A stretch of 64,000 nt of DNA from Linaria vulgaris (GCA_948329865.1 OX415253.1:36157269-36221268), one strand, 5' to 3'; counted from the first letter of the stretch, positions 1 to 13,093 are shown. Notes: generated from the sequence alone by a model not told the origin. Translations and numbers: made by a program.

Positions 1-1540
1 TGCGCTATATTATATTCATATAATGTGCTTAAGATTCATCAATTGAGTTCTTTAATTTCTGCTGTGCAAAGTTACTCTTACAATATATGTTGAGCCAACA
101 TTGAGTTCTTCAGCTTTTGCGTAACATTGAACTTAACATCGCGAGTAAAGTTCACAAATAGTACCGATCTTGGTCCACATGTTTACATAATTGATTTTTT
201 TTTATTTATTTTGTGGTCATGCATAGAAAGAGAATATCCATAGTTAATGTTCTATTTTTTCGTGTTCTAATAAGTGCGTTGATTCTAATTAATTGGTTTC
301 ACAGATTCATAGTTAATGTTCATTGGTTTCACTTATTTAACTTTTGATGTGTGGCACTATTCCAAGTTTAGTCCGAAATCATAAGTATTCAACCTCTCTT
401 GTCGCGATGCTTGGAGTGCAGGTGTGTAAATGACTAAGCTGATTCTAACACAACTATGATCAGTCTGATGTGGCGTGTCTTATCAACCTGCCAAGTCGAC
501 AGACGAAAGCACGCCAAATTAGAGACCAAGGAATTAGAAAAGAAAGATAAATAAGTGTGTTGATTCAAAAAAGCTTAAAGTAGCAAACATTGAATTACAG
601 ATTTTACGCTGTATATATCATTACCCGTTTTATTTATGATTCATGGATGATTTATGGTTAAATTTTCCTTTATACGCAATAAAAATAGCAACAAGACCCC
701 AGAAGATACAAAACGAAGTCGGCCTTAGTACAGGCCCAAGCTGTTACATTAGCTTCTTAAACTTCAACCGGGCTAAGCTTACAGCATGAACACAAATAAA
801 ATGATGGCTTATATATTCCACATACATAAGGAAAAGCTCAAATGGATTAGGTGATAGGAATAAAATTATACTCAGGACTGTGGAATATAATGTAGGTTTT
901 ACCAAGCATTTCATGATCCTATCCAAACATAATTTAACATGGATAAATTAAAATGTGGATGTATTCAGTTAGATGGGAATATTACATTAATTGCCCATAT
1001 ACTCGGATAGGTGGACAGAATACTAGGAGGAAATTTTAGTAGGGCCTTTTGTGTCAAGTAAATGGGCCATAACTAACCAAAAAGTCCAAGTTCAAAGCTA
1101 AACCCACGTGTGGTAAGGCCCACACATCACCATCAGTATTAGATGCATCAGTCATCACACGTGAGAACTGTGAACTCAATATTTCCAATTTAAAGCTATG
1201 TTTTCTGTACCTTAACAAGTCCTTTTCCTTATCTTTTAACCTTACACATTTTCATATCCCAACTTTAAGGTGAGTTTAAAATTCATATGAAATAGATTTG
1301 TCATTTTTAAGCTTTGTGTTCCAATAACCATTCATCAAAAAATCAAAATAATAAAAATGAGTGGAACAAAATGGAGCAAAAATAGTTAACGCATAGTGTG
1401 CGACACGAAAATTGATAAAAGATCATTGTTGGCACAAACCACTTGAATTTGCATGTACGTGAATGTGATACTGTGTTTATTGGAAGAATATTTTCATGTA
1501 ATAGATAAGACTATTCTCATGTAATCTTAGTATTCACTAG
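1..1540. other. Intergenic DNA, no gene seen
   Basis: AT-rich DNA with no reading frame longer than about 60 codons and no recognisable domain. The only regulatory-looking signals are two CACGTG G-box cores, at 1105-1110 and 1158-1163, about 50 bp apart. They could belong to a promoter outside or decayed within the window; no transcript start can be assigned. Confidence 0.6.
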
Positions 1541-2776
1541 TGTAAGATCTATAATTGAATTTTACTTAAAAACGCTTTTATAGTTTGTTTTTTTTTTTTT
1601 TTGCTAGAAAAGAGATTAAAAAGGTCGTTAGACCATGTCCGCTAGATACAAACTAGAAATAAAATTTGGTGGAATACTCGGGTTGCTTGGATACCATGTG
1701 ATAAAAATAAAGTAGCGGACAAGCTTGGAAAATTTCCTATTGACTCTAGTAGCTTTTATAGTTATAAGTAGGAATAATTGTAAAAGTGAAAAAAGCAATA
1801 AAAACAAAAGTTTTTACGTGGTTCGCGCCAACACGATCTAATTCATGTGGCTTTCACCAAGTTCAACTCAAAACTCTTAAACTTACTTAAGATTCACAAT
1901 CTTAAGATTTATGTTCTAAGTAAACTACACTCCCTTTATTTATTGTTGTAACACCTATACATTTAACTCTTTTTAGTATATTCATTTTGAGTTTAGAAAA
2001 CTTTAAGATAGCTGAAAGTTCATTTGACTTAGAAGTTTTCTTATACTTAAAATTGCTTTGACTCAATACAGGACAACAAAAGGAACACATAGAATTTCCT
2101 TTTATTATTATTATATGTTAAATGAGACCAAAAAGACGAAATAGGCAGAAATTTTTGTTTCGCAATGGAGGAAATATTATCTCTCAAAGCTTATTCTTCA
2201 TCGTTCTTGAACCCTCTCCTCTTATAGGCTGGATATTCTTGGAAGATAACTGTTGTAACATATCTTATAATTCTTTGCAATATTTTCAAATTTACCCGAT
2301 TCATCTTGTAACCATTCCATGTCTCTATACTACAATCACCCCAGATTAATTGGAATAAAGATGGGATCAAACGAAGACAAAGAAATCTTGGAAGATCTTG
2401 AAAGTCTATCTTAAAAGAATAAGAAAAATATGTATAATAATGTTCATATAGAAATATTTGACTTTCTATATCACATAAAATGATAGTTGATGAAGATTAT
2501 TTCCTTAAAGGTCATATATCAAATTATCTTCCTAAACAAATCTTTTTTCTTCTTTCTTTTGAACCCGATTCCTTAGAGTATAAAATCAAGGAAATATTCT
2601 ATTTTAGCAAATAAGCTAATTTCATCGTTGCAAAGGAGCTGGCCAAGTAATGTTGCAAACGACAGATTCACTGTTCCAAAATAGCTTGACTTTCCTCCAC
2701 TAAAAGATCCTTGAAATTTTGATTTTAAGAAAAATATAAGCCAGATTCATTGAACAAGATAGAATTGGTATTAATA
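1541..2776 (-). repeat. 3' LTR of the SIRE-like copia element
   Basis: Aligns along its length with 13701-14686: shared start TGTAAGATCT, shared blocks such as the GTTCGCGCCAACACGA stretch, and a shared end near TAATA. It is longer than its partner because it holds a 166-bp insertion at 1586-1751 and small indels. The two LTRs differ at many positions, so the insertion is old. Confidence 0.87.
1586..1751. mobile_element. 166-bp retroposon-like insertion with 12-bp target duplication
   Basis: The 12-bp string GCTTTTATAGTT occurs at 1574-1585 and again at 1752-1763. The partner LTR at 13.7 kb has this site once and lacks the intervening DNA. The insert begins with a poly-T run, which suggests a poly(A)-tailed retroposon inserted in reverse. 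In the plus frame it reads VAWIPCDKNKVADKLGK, which resembles the end of the RNase H-like domain of plant LINE or RVT_3 proteins. The coding direction and the poly-T side disagree, so the class (LINE fragment, SINE or retropseudogene) is open. Confidence 0.6.
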
Positions 2777-3119
2777 ATCTCCCCTTTTGATTTGTTTTGA
2801 CAAAACCAAATTCAATCTGCAAAACAGAGTTAGACCACATAGTAAAAAAAAACCAGCGTGGTAAAAATATCAGATAAACGTTAAAATTGTCAACTTAGAT
2901 CACTCCCCCCAAGTTGTAACTCCCATTATCCTTTAGTTTTATCTCCTTTAGGCTAAACAAATCAAAGGCATCTTTGATATAGTCCATGGTGGAGGTGAGA
3001 CTAACCAAGTGCCTGACAACTCCTCAATAAATTTCTGCACTAGCACTTAAATGGCACAGTTTCCCTTAACTTTGAAAAGAGAGCGGAAAGATGAAATCTA
3101 GTTAAGGGGGGAGTTTTTC
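2777..3119 (-). other. SIRE-like element: PPT and 3' untranslated internal DNA
   Basis: The purine tract next to the 3' LTR lies at 2777-2788 (C-rich on the plus strand). The rest is non-coding internal DNA of the copia element up to the solo LTR at 3120. Two more polypurine or polypyrimidine tracts are present near 2904 and 3104. Confidence 0.6.
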
Positions 3120-5767
3120 TGTGACGACCGCGCCCTATGAGCCATGCTCCGATCCGAGTTGGTTCGATGGTGATCAGCCACTTTACCCAACTCAGACTAA
3201 AACGTCACTTTAGCCTACTGGATACATTTCGAGGAGTGATCTTACCGGTAGAAACAGTTCAACTAGATAATTTGATGTAGCAATGGTACTGAAATTTTCA
3301 TAGAATAGTTAATAAACTTGTGCTTAACAATAAACGAATCCAACCTTATGACTTCTAATATTCTACATTATACCTTCCGACGAGGAGCGACCTCGCAAAC
3401 AATCAAGAGACATGCTCGAGTACATGTCGATCCAGCACGCGGGTTACATCCAACTCCTGACTGCAAGCGGCGCCTAGATAGATGGGTATCAAGCGAAATT
3501 ACTTAAACCGACAGTCCTTACTGCCCAACAGTAACTCGACTCAATCCCTGAGCCAAACTTCTCAAAGGCGTCCCAATGGGTATAAGAGATAAATAAATAA
3601 GCTAGTAAATCAGATAATATATGTTGCTCCTTAACATAGTTTGTTGCTCTTTGCACAGTTCAAGAACCAGAAGATGAGATTAAAATATCGGGGAATTACC
3701 ATGATTAGGAAATAATAAATGATCGGATACGATTTCATGATGAGTAATAAAATAATATTATGAGATGAGATACAAAACGAGATTACGATAAAATAAGTAG
3801 TGGCTTTTCTGTCCAAGTTCCTCAGAGCTGGATGCCAAACGCGACTAGAACAAACCAGAAATGGAACCTCACCTTTATTTGTACGGAGAATCTTGCGCAT
3901 CGTTGATTAATTTGTCAAACCTTTAATAACATTAAGATAATATCAGTTAACTGAATAGTCATAACTCACCCCTATAAACATATGTACTATTCAACTTTCG
4001 TGTTGATGAAATTTGAGGAAGTTCTTATTAAAAAAAGTAGCTAATACTAATTTAAGTAAATAACACATATCATTGATGAAAATCTTACGCGATAAACTTT
4101 GATGCGGTAAGGTTAAGTTAAATATCAAATATACTTTGTATACGCAATTTATATCTCAATATTTATCTCAAGCAACCATATATTTATAATTATAATTGTA
4201 GTTATAATTTTCCTAATGTTAGAAAATCATTTCTAATGGTAAGTATACAATAATATCAACTATAGTATGATAAACTATTTAATGCATAATAAATCTTCAA
4301 AATATATTACTTAACTGATTTATGGAAAATCGTACTTTAAGTCTCTAGTACATCCAAAAATTCCAGAAATCATGACATCAAACAATTACCTTATGAAGCA
4401 ATCCATTAAATTGTATAACTTAGTTAATATTATTTTGTTCCAAGATTATCTTAAATTACACAACATTGTATTCATAACTTATAAAAATATTAATACATAA
4501 ATATAATCAAGGTAAATGATCAAAGAATGTTTAAGTTATGATACATAATTATATAAGAGGATTAGACATGATAATCTTATTAAACTTATGTAAGGATATG
4601 TTAAACATGATAAATATACTATTTATATATTATTGAAAAATCTAAAAAATATTAATTCGTGAATACAAATCATATTAAAGTGATTCTAATGATTGTTATA
4701 TCTTATAAGAGTCATGTGTGAGTGATCAATCATGGAATTATGATGATTGTTTTCAATCATATACAAAGAACTTAAAGTATGTAAAATAAGCTGAAAATCA
4801 TCGTAGTTTCGAGTTTACATTTGATCGTATATCCAAATAAACTTCGTTTTCAAATATTTTTGTGGCAACTCATCCCTAACATCTCTAGGAACATGTGTAC
4901 CCGAATGGGAAGGAAAGTCCAAAGGTTTGCTATGCTAAATAATTCTTGAAGAAAACATAGAACCTATTTTTCAGATTTTCAGACAACAGTCTACGGTTTA
5001 TGAATTTCGACCTTACAAATCACATTATTTAAAAAACATTTCTTCATATGAAAGTTAGAGGACATCAAGAGGAGTATTCAGCCATTGGCCTTGATTAAAA
5101 AAGATTTTTCTACAGTTAGTTATGATTTTTCTAAGGTGCAGGGCCGAATGGATAATTTCTGCGCAATAAAAGTTTTGAGTATTTTTGGGTAGAAAATGAT
5201 GAAATAAGAAATTGGGATGAATTTTGCCTGAAAGTAGACTCACTAACTTAGAGATTCATAGGAAGAAAGAAGGAAAAACCGAAATTATTTTGGGTGTAAA
5301 AATTGTTGGAAAGAAGCTTACTATTTATAGTTAAAAAATCATGTTAAAATACTTTTAATTAAGGTCTCACTTTGATTATTTTATAATAAATCACAAAAAA
5401 TATGAATTTAATCATGCTCTTAAGGATGTCATGGCTTACCTCATCAAAAAGATGCCATGGCTTACTTCTTTAATTGGTAATTGCATATCAAGTCTCTCGA
5501 TTATTTATAATTAAAATTCAAATAGGTATAATTAGATTTCTTTGTTACATACATATTTACTTATGTAATTTTTCTTGGTAATTCAATCAACTTGGTTAAT
5601 ATTTGAAATTCAAATATATGTTTTAGGATTAGAGACATGTAAATATAATAAAATACTAACTTTTAAGTTCAGGGGGGCTCAAATGCAAATTTTTCTAACC
5701 ATTTAGGGTCAAAAGTTCAAGAACTAAAGTATAAATTTATTTTCTTCCTAATTTTTGGGGCGTTACA
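3120..5767 (-). mobile_element. Solo LTR of a Ty3/gypsy (Tekay/Del-like) element
   Basis: A 2.65-kb non-coding block bounded by TGTGACGACC on the left and GGGGCGTTACA on the right. Read on the minus strand it starts TGTAACGCCCC and ends GGTCGTCACA, the terminal style known for Tekay/Del chromovirus LTRs. TTTC flanks both sides (3116-3119 and 5768-5771), consistent with a short target duplication. No internal retrotransposon genes lie beside it, so it is best read as a solo LTR inserted in the copia element's 3' region. Lineage is inferred from the termini and length only. Confidence 0.7.
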
Positions 5768-6361
5768 TTTCCTATTAACCAAATTCTCTCCAAAAATCAA
5801 ACTCAAACAAATTTTCACATGATTCACTTATATATGAATCAAAGTTGAAAAAATTTCAAAAATATGTTGAAACCAAAAACTTGCCAAGATATTACAACAA
5901 CTTTTCATAAATACATTTGCGACATCGCATCTATTTTGAGAACAAGGAAAGTAAACAACATTACACATTTGGAATATGGAAGTTTTACAGCCAAACAAAT
6001 ACAATCTTAATCCAGCAAGATGAGTGTAGTCAAGTTCGATAACACAACACAAGCACTTTGAAATTAGATCAATTGAATCAAGAAAATATTCACCAATTTT
6101 TGTTTTGCCTTGTAACTTTCACGCTGACTCATTTTTGAGATGAGGTAGTTTTTCCAGTCGCAACAGTAATTCAACACCGTTTAATTACGAAGATTTCAAT
6201 ATTTAAAATGGTGAATTGCAACATGAAATAATGGCTCTGTAAACAGATTGTGCTCTCAAGTGTTCATGTACAGACTCTGATGAGAAACAACAAAAGCGGA
6301 TGATTTGAATAATGTTCAAGTGTTGTAATCATTCTTGTTGCAACATCGCTGATGTAGCGAC
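5768..6361 (-). other. SIRE-like element: 3' non-coding internal DNA
   Basis: Internal DNA of the copia element between the solo LTR and the stop codon of its polyprotein at 6362-6364. No ORF of note; no homology recognised. Confidence 0.5.
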
Positions 6362-6415
6362 TTACATGAGGCAGATCCCCGAAGACTTTCTCAAGTGCTC
6401 AAATCTTGTAGCGTG
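6362..6415 (-). pseudogene. C-terminal tail of the SIRE-like polyprotein, cut off by an LTR
   Basis: The minus strand reads ATRFEHLRKSSGICLM followed by TAA (6362-6364). This is the usual end of copia RNase H in this lineage and directly continues the sequence ending FAKALD at about 8142. The two halves are now separated by about 1.7 kb containing the LTR at 6485-8137, so the insertion happened inside the open reading frame. Confidence 0.8.
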
Positions 6416-6484
6416 ACGGGTGTTTTGAAGTGTAATAAAATAGAATATAAGTCAACATAGAAACGCTACACCTAAATCTCACTT

Positions 6485-8137
6485 TGTCGCAAGTGCACGA
6501 ATCAAGTACTAATAAAATGGTAAGCATAGTTATGAACCAAGTATCGTATCCCAAGGGAGTGGTGAATTAATGTATGAGTCACTTAAATAAAAAATACTAA
6601 CAATTGTCATGATCTTTTCTCTTATGTTTGCAGGATGTAATGAATGCTTGTGAATGCTTTCTATACTAAAGATGCTCTGAATGCTTTTCATACTAAGAAT
6701 GCTTAATCTAAAATGCAATGGAAATTTATCTAAGAATGCAGAAATAATAATTTAAATGTCTTTTTGGTTTTTGGTTTGAGTGCTATAAAACAATTAAAAT
6801 AATTAAACTAAGGATGTTGGAAGAAAGGTTGATTAACTAAACTAACTAACTAAACTAAAAACATAATTTAATGATTGATTGATTGATTGATTGAATTCGG
6901 TTGTAAACAGTAATTGAGAAGATTGTTTAGAGGTCGGGTTTCACAGATTTAACCATAATAGTTCATAGATAAATTACCTATATATAGTTACAGTACTTGA
7001 TAGTTATTTGATATTTTCATGTCTAATGGATCTGTGACATATGGCCGGAGTTATCCCAACCATAAACCTATGAGTCTCTAATCGTGTTAATTGATCAGCC
7101 CGGTTGTCAGTTGTTTTAGAAGAGATATCAAATCTGCAATCCAACTAACTTATTCGAATCGTGTTAACAAACGTACATAGTCAATGTTGATCTAGTATGA
7201 TCTAAATGTTGTGCATCAATTGCTTTCGCAAATCCAAAGTCACAAATCACATGTATATATAACTATCCTTAGCATTCTACACTCCAGGCCACCCTGCACA
7301 TGTGCTTCTGTTTTATCCCAACGAGAGTAAGGTTAGTCACACAACATAAGTAACTATTCAATATAGACATTCAAGATAATGAAGCACACATCATGTCAAG
7401 CAAATAAACATAGCCATAAATTAGAGTTACTTCCCTACTCTATACAACGAGTAGGTTAGCTCCTCATATTCATGCGTTCAATAATCAATAAAAAAGTAAA
7501 TGTTATAGACAAAGTAAAGAGATAAAGAAAAGTTTCTCGGATCCGGTAGAACGTTGTTGCTTGACCCTCTTCTTACTCCCATTTGATGTCTTCTTCTTCA
7601 CAAACTGTTTTCTCTCAAGCAATGACTCAACTAAACTAGAACAAGACTTTGATGATGTTTTCTCTTTGGTGACAAACTCTTAGTGGTTGAAAGTAGTGAA
7701 CAGCTCGTGCTCTAACTGTTGAATGTAGCCTTATATGTGTAGTTTTCCTCTACTTTGGGTTTTGTTATAGGATTTCTGACAGTCGGCCTAAATTCTATCT
7801 TGATTGCGCGCCATTCACGCGATACGCTGACGCTCGCACGACCTTCTGATTTTCTCCTTGCGGTCTCTTGGTGTCTTCCTCTTCAATCGCGCTATCTTTG
7901 GTATTTCGCCTTTGTGTAGTGTCGTAGCGCTCCCGTAGCGCCCGAACATCCAGAAATATTGTCTTTACTCATTGTCGCCCAAAATATCTATTTTTGGCCT
8001 CTTTTTGCTCCGTTTCGTCTTGACTCTATAAAATCATAAGAAAATAAAATTATAATAAAACAAGTAAATATGTCATCATAAGTATTCAAAATAGTAAGCA
8101 AATAGATACTTAAATCAAGCTAAATAAACGCTTATCA
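6485..8137 (-). mobile_element. LTR copy A of a Ty3/gypsy family with three copies in the window
   Basis: On the minus strand it begins TGATAAGCG and ends CTTGCGACA. The right end (TTAAATCAAGCTAAATAAACGCTTATCA) has counterparts at 30258 and 36381, and the left end (block with AAAATGGTAAG and GTATCCCAAGGGAG) has counterparts at 28770 and 35050. No internal genes accompany it, so it is probably a solo LTR. It splits the SIRE-like RNase H reading frame. About 70 bp between it and the resumed copia frame (6416-6484) is unexplained, and no clean target duplication was found. Copy C retains a Tat/Athila-type PBS, which suggests the family. Confidence 0.72.
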
Positions 8138-8141
8138 TAAT

Positions 8142-11100
8142 GTCGAGTGCCTTTGCAAAAATGTCTGTAAGTTGAAGATCAGCACAAACATGTTTTAAGT
8201 CAACAATTTTATCCTCAACCAACTCTCGAATACAGTAATAACGTATATCAATGTGTTTAGTGCGAGAATGTTGAGCAAGATTTTAGAGATATTCATGGCA
8301 CTGGTATTATCACAAAACATTATCATTTCATTTGTTTAATACCGTAATCCTTGAATTTTTTTTCATCCAAACAAGTTGAGTGCAACAACTTCCAGTTTCA
8401 ATATATTCACTCGGTTATGGATATAGTAATGTAATGTTGCTTCTTGTTGAACAATGAAATCAAGTTGGTTCAAAAATAAAAACACCCTCATGTGGTGTTT
8501 TTCCTTTCATCAACGCAACTTGCCTAGTCAGCATCACTATAACCTGCACGATGAGGATTGTCGTTATAGTTGTAACTGAGACAAAAATAAGTTGATTCAT
8601 AATTATATCTAACAATTATTTTAACAACTTTGAGGTGTGAATTTTTTGGACATGCTTGATAGCGTGCACACACTCTAACATTGAAGCATATATCTGGAAT
8701 GTTGGCAGTGAGATGGATCATATTGCCAATCATGCTTCTGTATAAACTCGGATCAGCAGAGATGCAACTCTCATCTTTACTGAGACGTTCAATTGTCCCC
8801 ATAAGAGTCTTCATTGATTTTCATGGTCTAGACCAAATATTTTCACAAGACTTCTTGCATATTTTGTCTGAAAGATAAAGATTCCATTGATTCTCTATTT
8901 GATTTGTAACCCAAGAAAATAAGTTAGTTTAACGACCATACTCATTTCAAACTTTTTTTTCATAACCGCAACAAATTATTGCAACTCTTTCTCAGAAGTG
9001 GAACCAAACACTATATCATCAACATAGATTTGTGCAATAAGTATGTGATTTCCAAAGTGTTTTGTAAAAAGAGTACGATCAACAGTTCCTCTAGAATATC
9101 CATTGTCAAGGAGATGAAGAGACAGTCTTTCAATCCAAGCCCCTGGTGCTTGCTTTAACCCATAAAGAACCTTTTTCAATTTAAGAACACGCAACGGGTA
9201 ATGAGGATCAGTAAACCCCTTAGGTTGTTCAACCAAAACTTAATCATTAAGATAACCATTTACAAGTGCACTTTCTACTATTTGAAACAGTTTAAAATGT
9301 AAGACATATGTAACAGCAAGCACAAGACCAACAGATTCCAGTTTGCAACTGGAGCAAACTTTTCATCAAAGTCTACTCCCTCAACTTGAGTGTACCCTTG
9401 ATAAAGAAGTCTAGATGTGTTTCTCACAATGCTTCCAAGTTCATCTATCTTGTTTTTTAAGATCCATTTTGTACCAATGATGTTTGTGTTAGATGTTCGT
9501 AGCACCAAGTCCCAAACATTGTTCATTTCGAACTGATTAAGTTCCTCTTGCATGGACTCAACCCATGCTTCTTCCAAACATGCTTGTTTGATGTTCTTTG
9601 GCTCTACTTTAAAAGTGTAACTAACAAACATTACCATTTGATTATACAGTTTCCTTGGTAGATCATGAGTGTGAATACCTTGACCAATGTTTCCAATGAA
9701 AGACTCATGATGAGGTTTTTTTTTTTTTTTTTTTCTAATGTGAGGAGGTGCTTTCTTTGGAACTAGTTCAACATCAACTCTTTCATCATCTGGGTCATCA
9801 TTATTTTCCTCCACAGTTGCAACTGGAGTGTTGTCATTACATCTCCTATGATCTTCATCATTAGATTCATTCTCATGATGTTCGGATTCGACTAACTTAG
9901 TGATTTCACCTTCAGAGCATGCAGATGCAAAGTCCATGAAATCATCAAATTCAACATTAGTGGACTCAACAATAGATAAAGTGTGCATATTGTAAACACG
10001 ACAAGAATGACTGTTGCGAGAGTACCTAACAAAGATTCCCAAGTCACATTTGGATTGGAATTTACCTTATTGTTCACAATCATTAAGAATATAACATGTA
10101 CGTCCAAAGATGTGAAAATGATGGACATTGGGTCTTTTACCTTTCCAAACTTCATAAGCAGTCTTGTTGGTACATGGTTGTAGGTATGCTCTATTGATGA
10201 TGTAACATGCAATGTTAGCTGCCTCTACACAGAATTTCAGGGCCATCTTTTTAGCATTGAGCAGAACACGAGCCATTTCAATTAGGGTTTGATTTTTCCT
10301 TTTCACAACTCCGTTTTGTTATGGCGTAATGGGTGCTGATGACTCATGAACAACTCATTTTCATTACAAAAGCTAGTTAATCATGTATTTTCAAATTCTA
10401 TATCAAGATCACTTCGAATAATTTTGACTTTTAAATATTTTTCTGTTGTAACAGTGTTACATAGATTTTTTCAAAACAACAAAAGATTCTATTTTTTCTT
10501 TTAGAAAATCAACCAAAGTGAAATGAGAGAAGCCATCAACACACACAAAAATGTACCGTTTGCCAGCAATACTTTCTCTTTGTATTGGACCAATAAGGAC
10601 AATGTAAATAAGTTCCAAAATGGCAAAATCCTTTTTGATGGAGTATGTTGTAACTCTGCATGACTGGACCTTTGCTTTCCTTCTAGATACAATCCGCATG
10701 TCCCTAATGGTTTAGGTCCTACCTTAGGAATACCTTTTACAACTTTGATGAGCTTTGCAAGCGTCCTGAAATTGATATGGCCCATCCGTTGATGCCATAG
10801 TTCTGTGGAACTGTGAACACTGAAGTTGCTAGTGAGAGAGTTAGAAACAAAATTATATTTAGATAGTTTATAACAATTTTCAGTATTTCTTAATCCTTGG
10901 AGAACACAGTTCACTTCACTATCTACCACTTCACACTCATCTTTGGTAAATCTTTACAAACAGGTCTTGATCACACAACTGACTTATGCTAATCAGGTTA
11001 GTTAGCGTATAGTCCATCAACATAGAAGACATCTTTGATTTGGGGGACCCTTTCACATTTGAGGTTCCTCTGCCAAGGATTTTTCCTCTATTTCCATCAC

Positions 11101-11490
11101 CAAAGATTACATCTCCCTTCTTGTTCTCAATAATTTTCCTTAGAATGCCCTCGTCTCCTGTCATGTGCCTGGAATGTCCACTATTAATAAAGTAAGAGTT
11201 ATGAAACTATAAAAAGTAGAATAACACGCAACAAGGAAAGTTTGTGTTTGTGGAGAACGTTGCACCCAAATGTTATTTACAGATTTTTTAGTTGCAACAA
11301 CACTTGGTTTGGCATTTTGTTTTTTGCCTTTTTTTATGAACCGGTGGACCGTTTTTCTTGGTACATGAGCATTTGAATCCCATAGTTGACACTCCAAAAC
11401 GATGACATGTTGGAATGAAGTTGTTCTTTGTAATTTTTCATGAATATGTTGATAGTTAGAACTAGTATAATTGTAAAATTGATTTACCTA
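8142..11490 (-). pseudogene. Degenerate copia pol: protease, integrase, RT and RNase H
   Basis: Minus-strand pieces in copia order. The protease region near 11165-11195 reads NSGHSRHMTGDEG, where the catalytic DSG of the family is NSG. GAG-pre-integrase follows near 10840 (WHQRMGHINF), then the integrase core near 10560-10660 (IAGKRYIFVCVDGFSHF) with the first catalytic Asp lost, and the integrase C-terminal part near 10070-10300. RT occupies 9270-9620 and 8976-9236 and keeps LYGLKQAPGAW and the YVDD box near 9022. RNase H lies at 8524-8814, and a last piece ending in FAKALD at 8142 is followed after the LTR insertion by the tail at 6362-6415. At least six frames or stops break it, so no protein can be made. 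Confidence 0.85.
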
Positions 11491-12179
11491 ACTAGGATTG
11501 ATGGTGGAATAATCCGGAGGAATTTTCACTCTTTTTGGAGTTCTTTTCTTCTTTGAAATAGATATTTTCACGTTTTTTTAGAAACTTTGGTTCCGCAGAA
11601 GAAGTTCCACTAAACCAAACTCCACTCTTCCAAGTTGTAACTCGTAGGATGTCAAGGACCTGATCAAGTTTCCCAGTTCCTGGTGTTACGAGCTTGTCAT
11701 TCTTCTTAACCAACTCCAGTTTTTTTCTGTGTTTTCAGTAGCTTTGCATTCGAGTGTTTGTAGCTAACAAGGCCACATGTAGTTATTCTGACACGTGATC
11801 CTTTTCTCTCGTTAGATCCAAGTTTTTTTGTACAAGATGCAAGATTTCATTGTTCATCTTAGTAGGACTTTCGTAGGATCCAAGTATTTTGAGTTGAGCT
11901 TCAAATTCATCATTTTATTTTTTGGAAAACCTCGCACTTTGTCATTGCTTCATCAAACATACTATAGTTGAGGTTTGATTTGATTTAGCATCATCTGAAC
12001 CACTGTCGGATTCTGTGAGGACATTAGTTGCATCGACGATATTTTTTGTAGAAGAATGTGAAACCAGTGAACAAAATGCAACATCAACTCTCTCTTTTAC
12101 TTCTTCATCATCATCATCGTCGGACTCATCGTTGCTCTAGGAGATAATAGGCGCACAACTTTTGTTGTTCTCGAGTAAG
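11491..12179 (-). pseudogene. Decayed gag-to-protease linker of the SIRE-like element
   Basis: Minus-strand sequence between the gag zinc knuckle and the protease remnant. Several short open stretches exist (one at 11713-11492) but stops and shifts are frequent. Expected from the copia layout to encode the end of gag; no domain is recognisable on its own. Confidence 0.45.
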
Positions 12180-13081
12180 TTTCCATAGTCAACCCTGATG
12201 TGACCGAAACCTTGACAATCCTTGCATTGAACGCCTTTCCTATTCTTTTTGTTTTCAAGTCTATTAGTAGCATAATACATTTTCAGTGCGGCTTGCAAAA
12301 TTATTAGAAGGTTTACCTTTAATTCAGACTTTTGTTAATTTTATTGAATCTTTTTGCAAGGAGGGACATGGACTGAATTAGATCCATAATAGGAGTACAT
12401 TGTTGCAGACTTTCCTGAAGTGCAACTCCTTTGACAAATGTGTCTCCTTAATGTTTTAACTTCATTTTCCACGTAGTGAGTGATCCCATCAAGTCGCGAA
12501 GGGGGAGAGTTTCAATCTCTTTGGCTTCCTCAATAGATGCAACTTTCATTCCAAACCTTCCACGGAGGGATCTCAACATCTTCAGGAGAATTATGGAGTC
12601 AAGAAAAACTTCTCCAAGTATGGTAGCCTCATTTGCAATGTGCCTGGGTTTTGAATAGAATTGAGCAATAGTTATTGTTCCTCCATCATCATGTGCTCAA
12701 ATTGATTATTCAAAAGTACAACTTTGAAGCACGAACTTTAGACGTTCTTTCATGCGAGTCCCTAATAATTTCCCAAGCATCTTCAGCAATTCCAAAGTTT
12801 GATATAATTTGATATTGATTATAATAAACATCACTAAAAACTATATTTAAGGCAGTAGAGTTGTAATTAGAGAAGAGATCATCTTCATCGGTCCATTCAA
12901 GTTCAGATTTGACTGTGCCTTTATCATCTACTGGTGGGCTCCACCCTTTCAAAATGCTCTTCCACGTCTTTTGATCTTGTTGTTTGATGAAGTTCTGCAT
13001 TCGATTTTTCTAGTAGGAGTAGTTCGTTACCGTAAATATTGGTGGTTTTGTGGTCAAGAGACCTTCACTCATTTCTTCCAT
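12180..13081 (-). pseudogene. Degenerate copia gag (SIRE-like)
   Basis: A start codon at 13081-13079 opens a gag-like frame (MEEMSEGLLTTKPPIF) that meets a TAG at 13012-13010, where a Trp codon is expected. It continues open from 13000 to 12710 with the UBN2-type gag motif FGIAEDAWEIIRDSHERTSK. After further frame breaks, a zinc knuckle appears at about 12185-12235 as CKDCQGFGHIRVDYGN. The last zinc-binding Cys of the CCHC box is Tyr here. These are point decay events rather than rearrangement. The 545-bp MITE lies just upstream in the leader. Confidence 0.8.
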
Positions 13082-13093
13082 TTTTTTAAAAAA

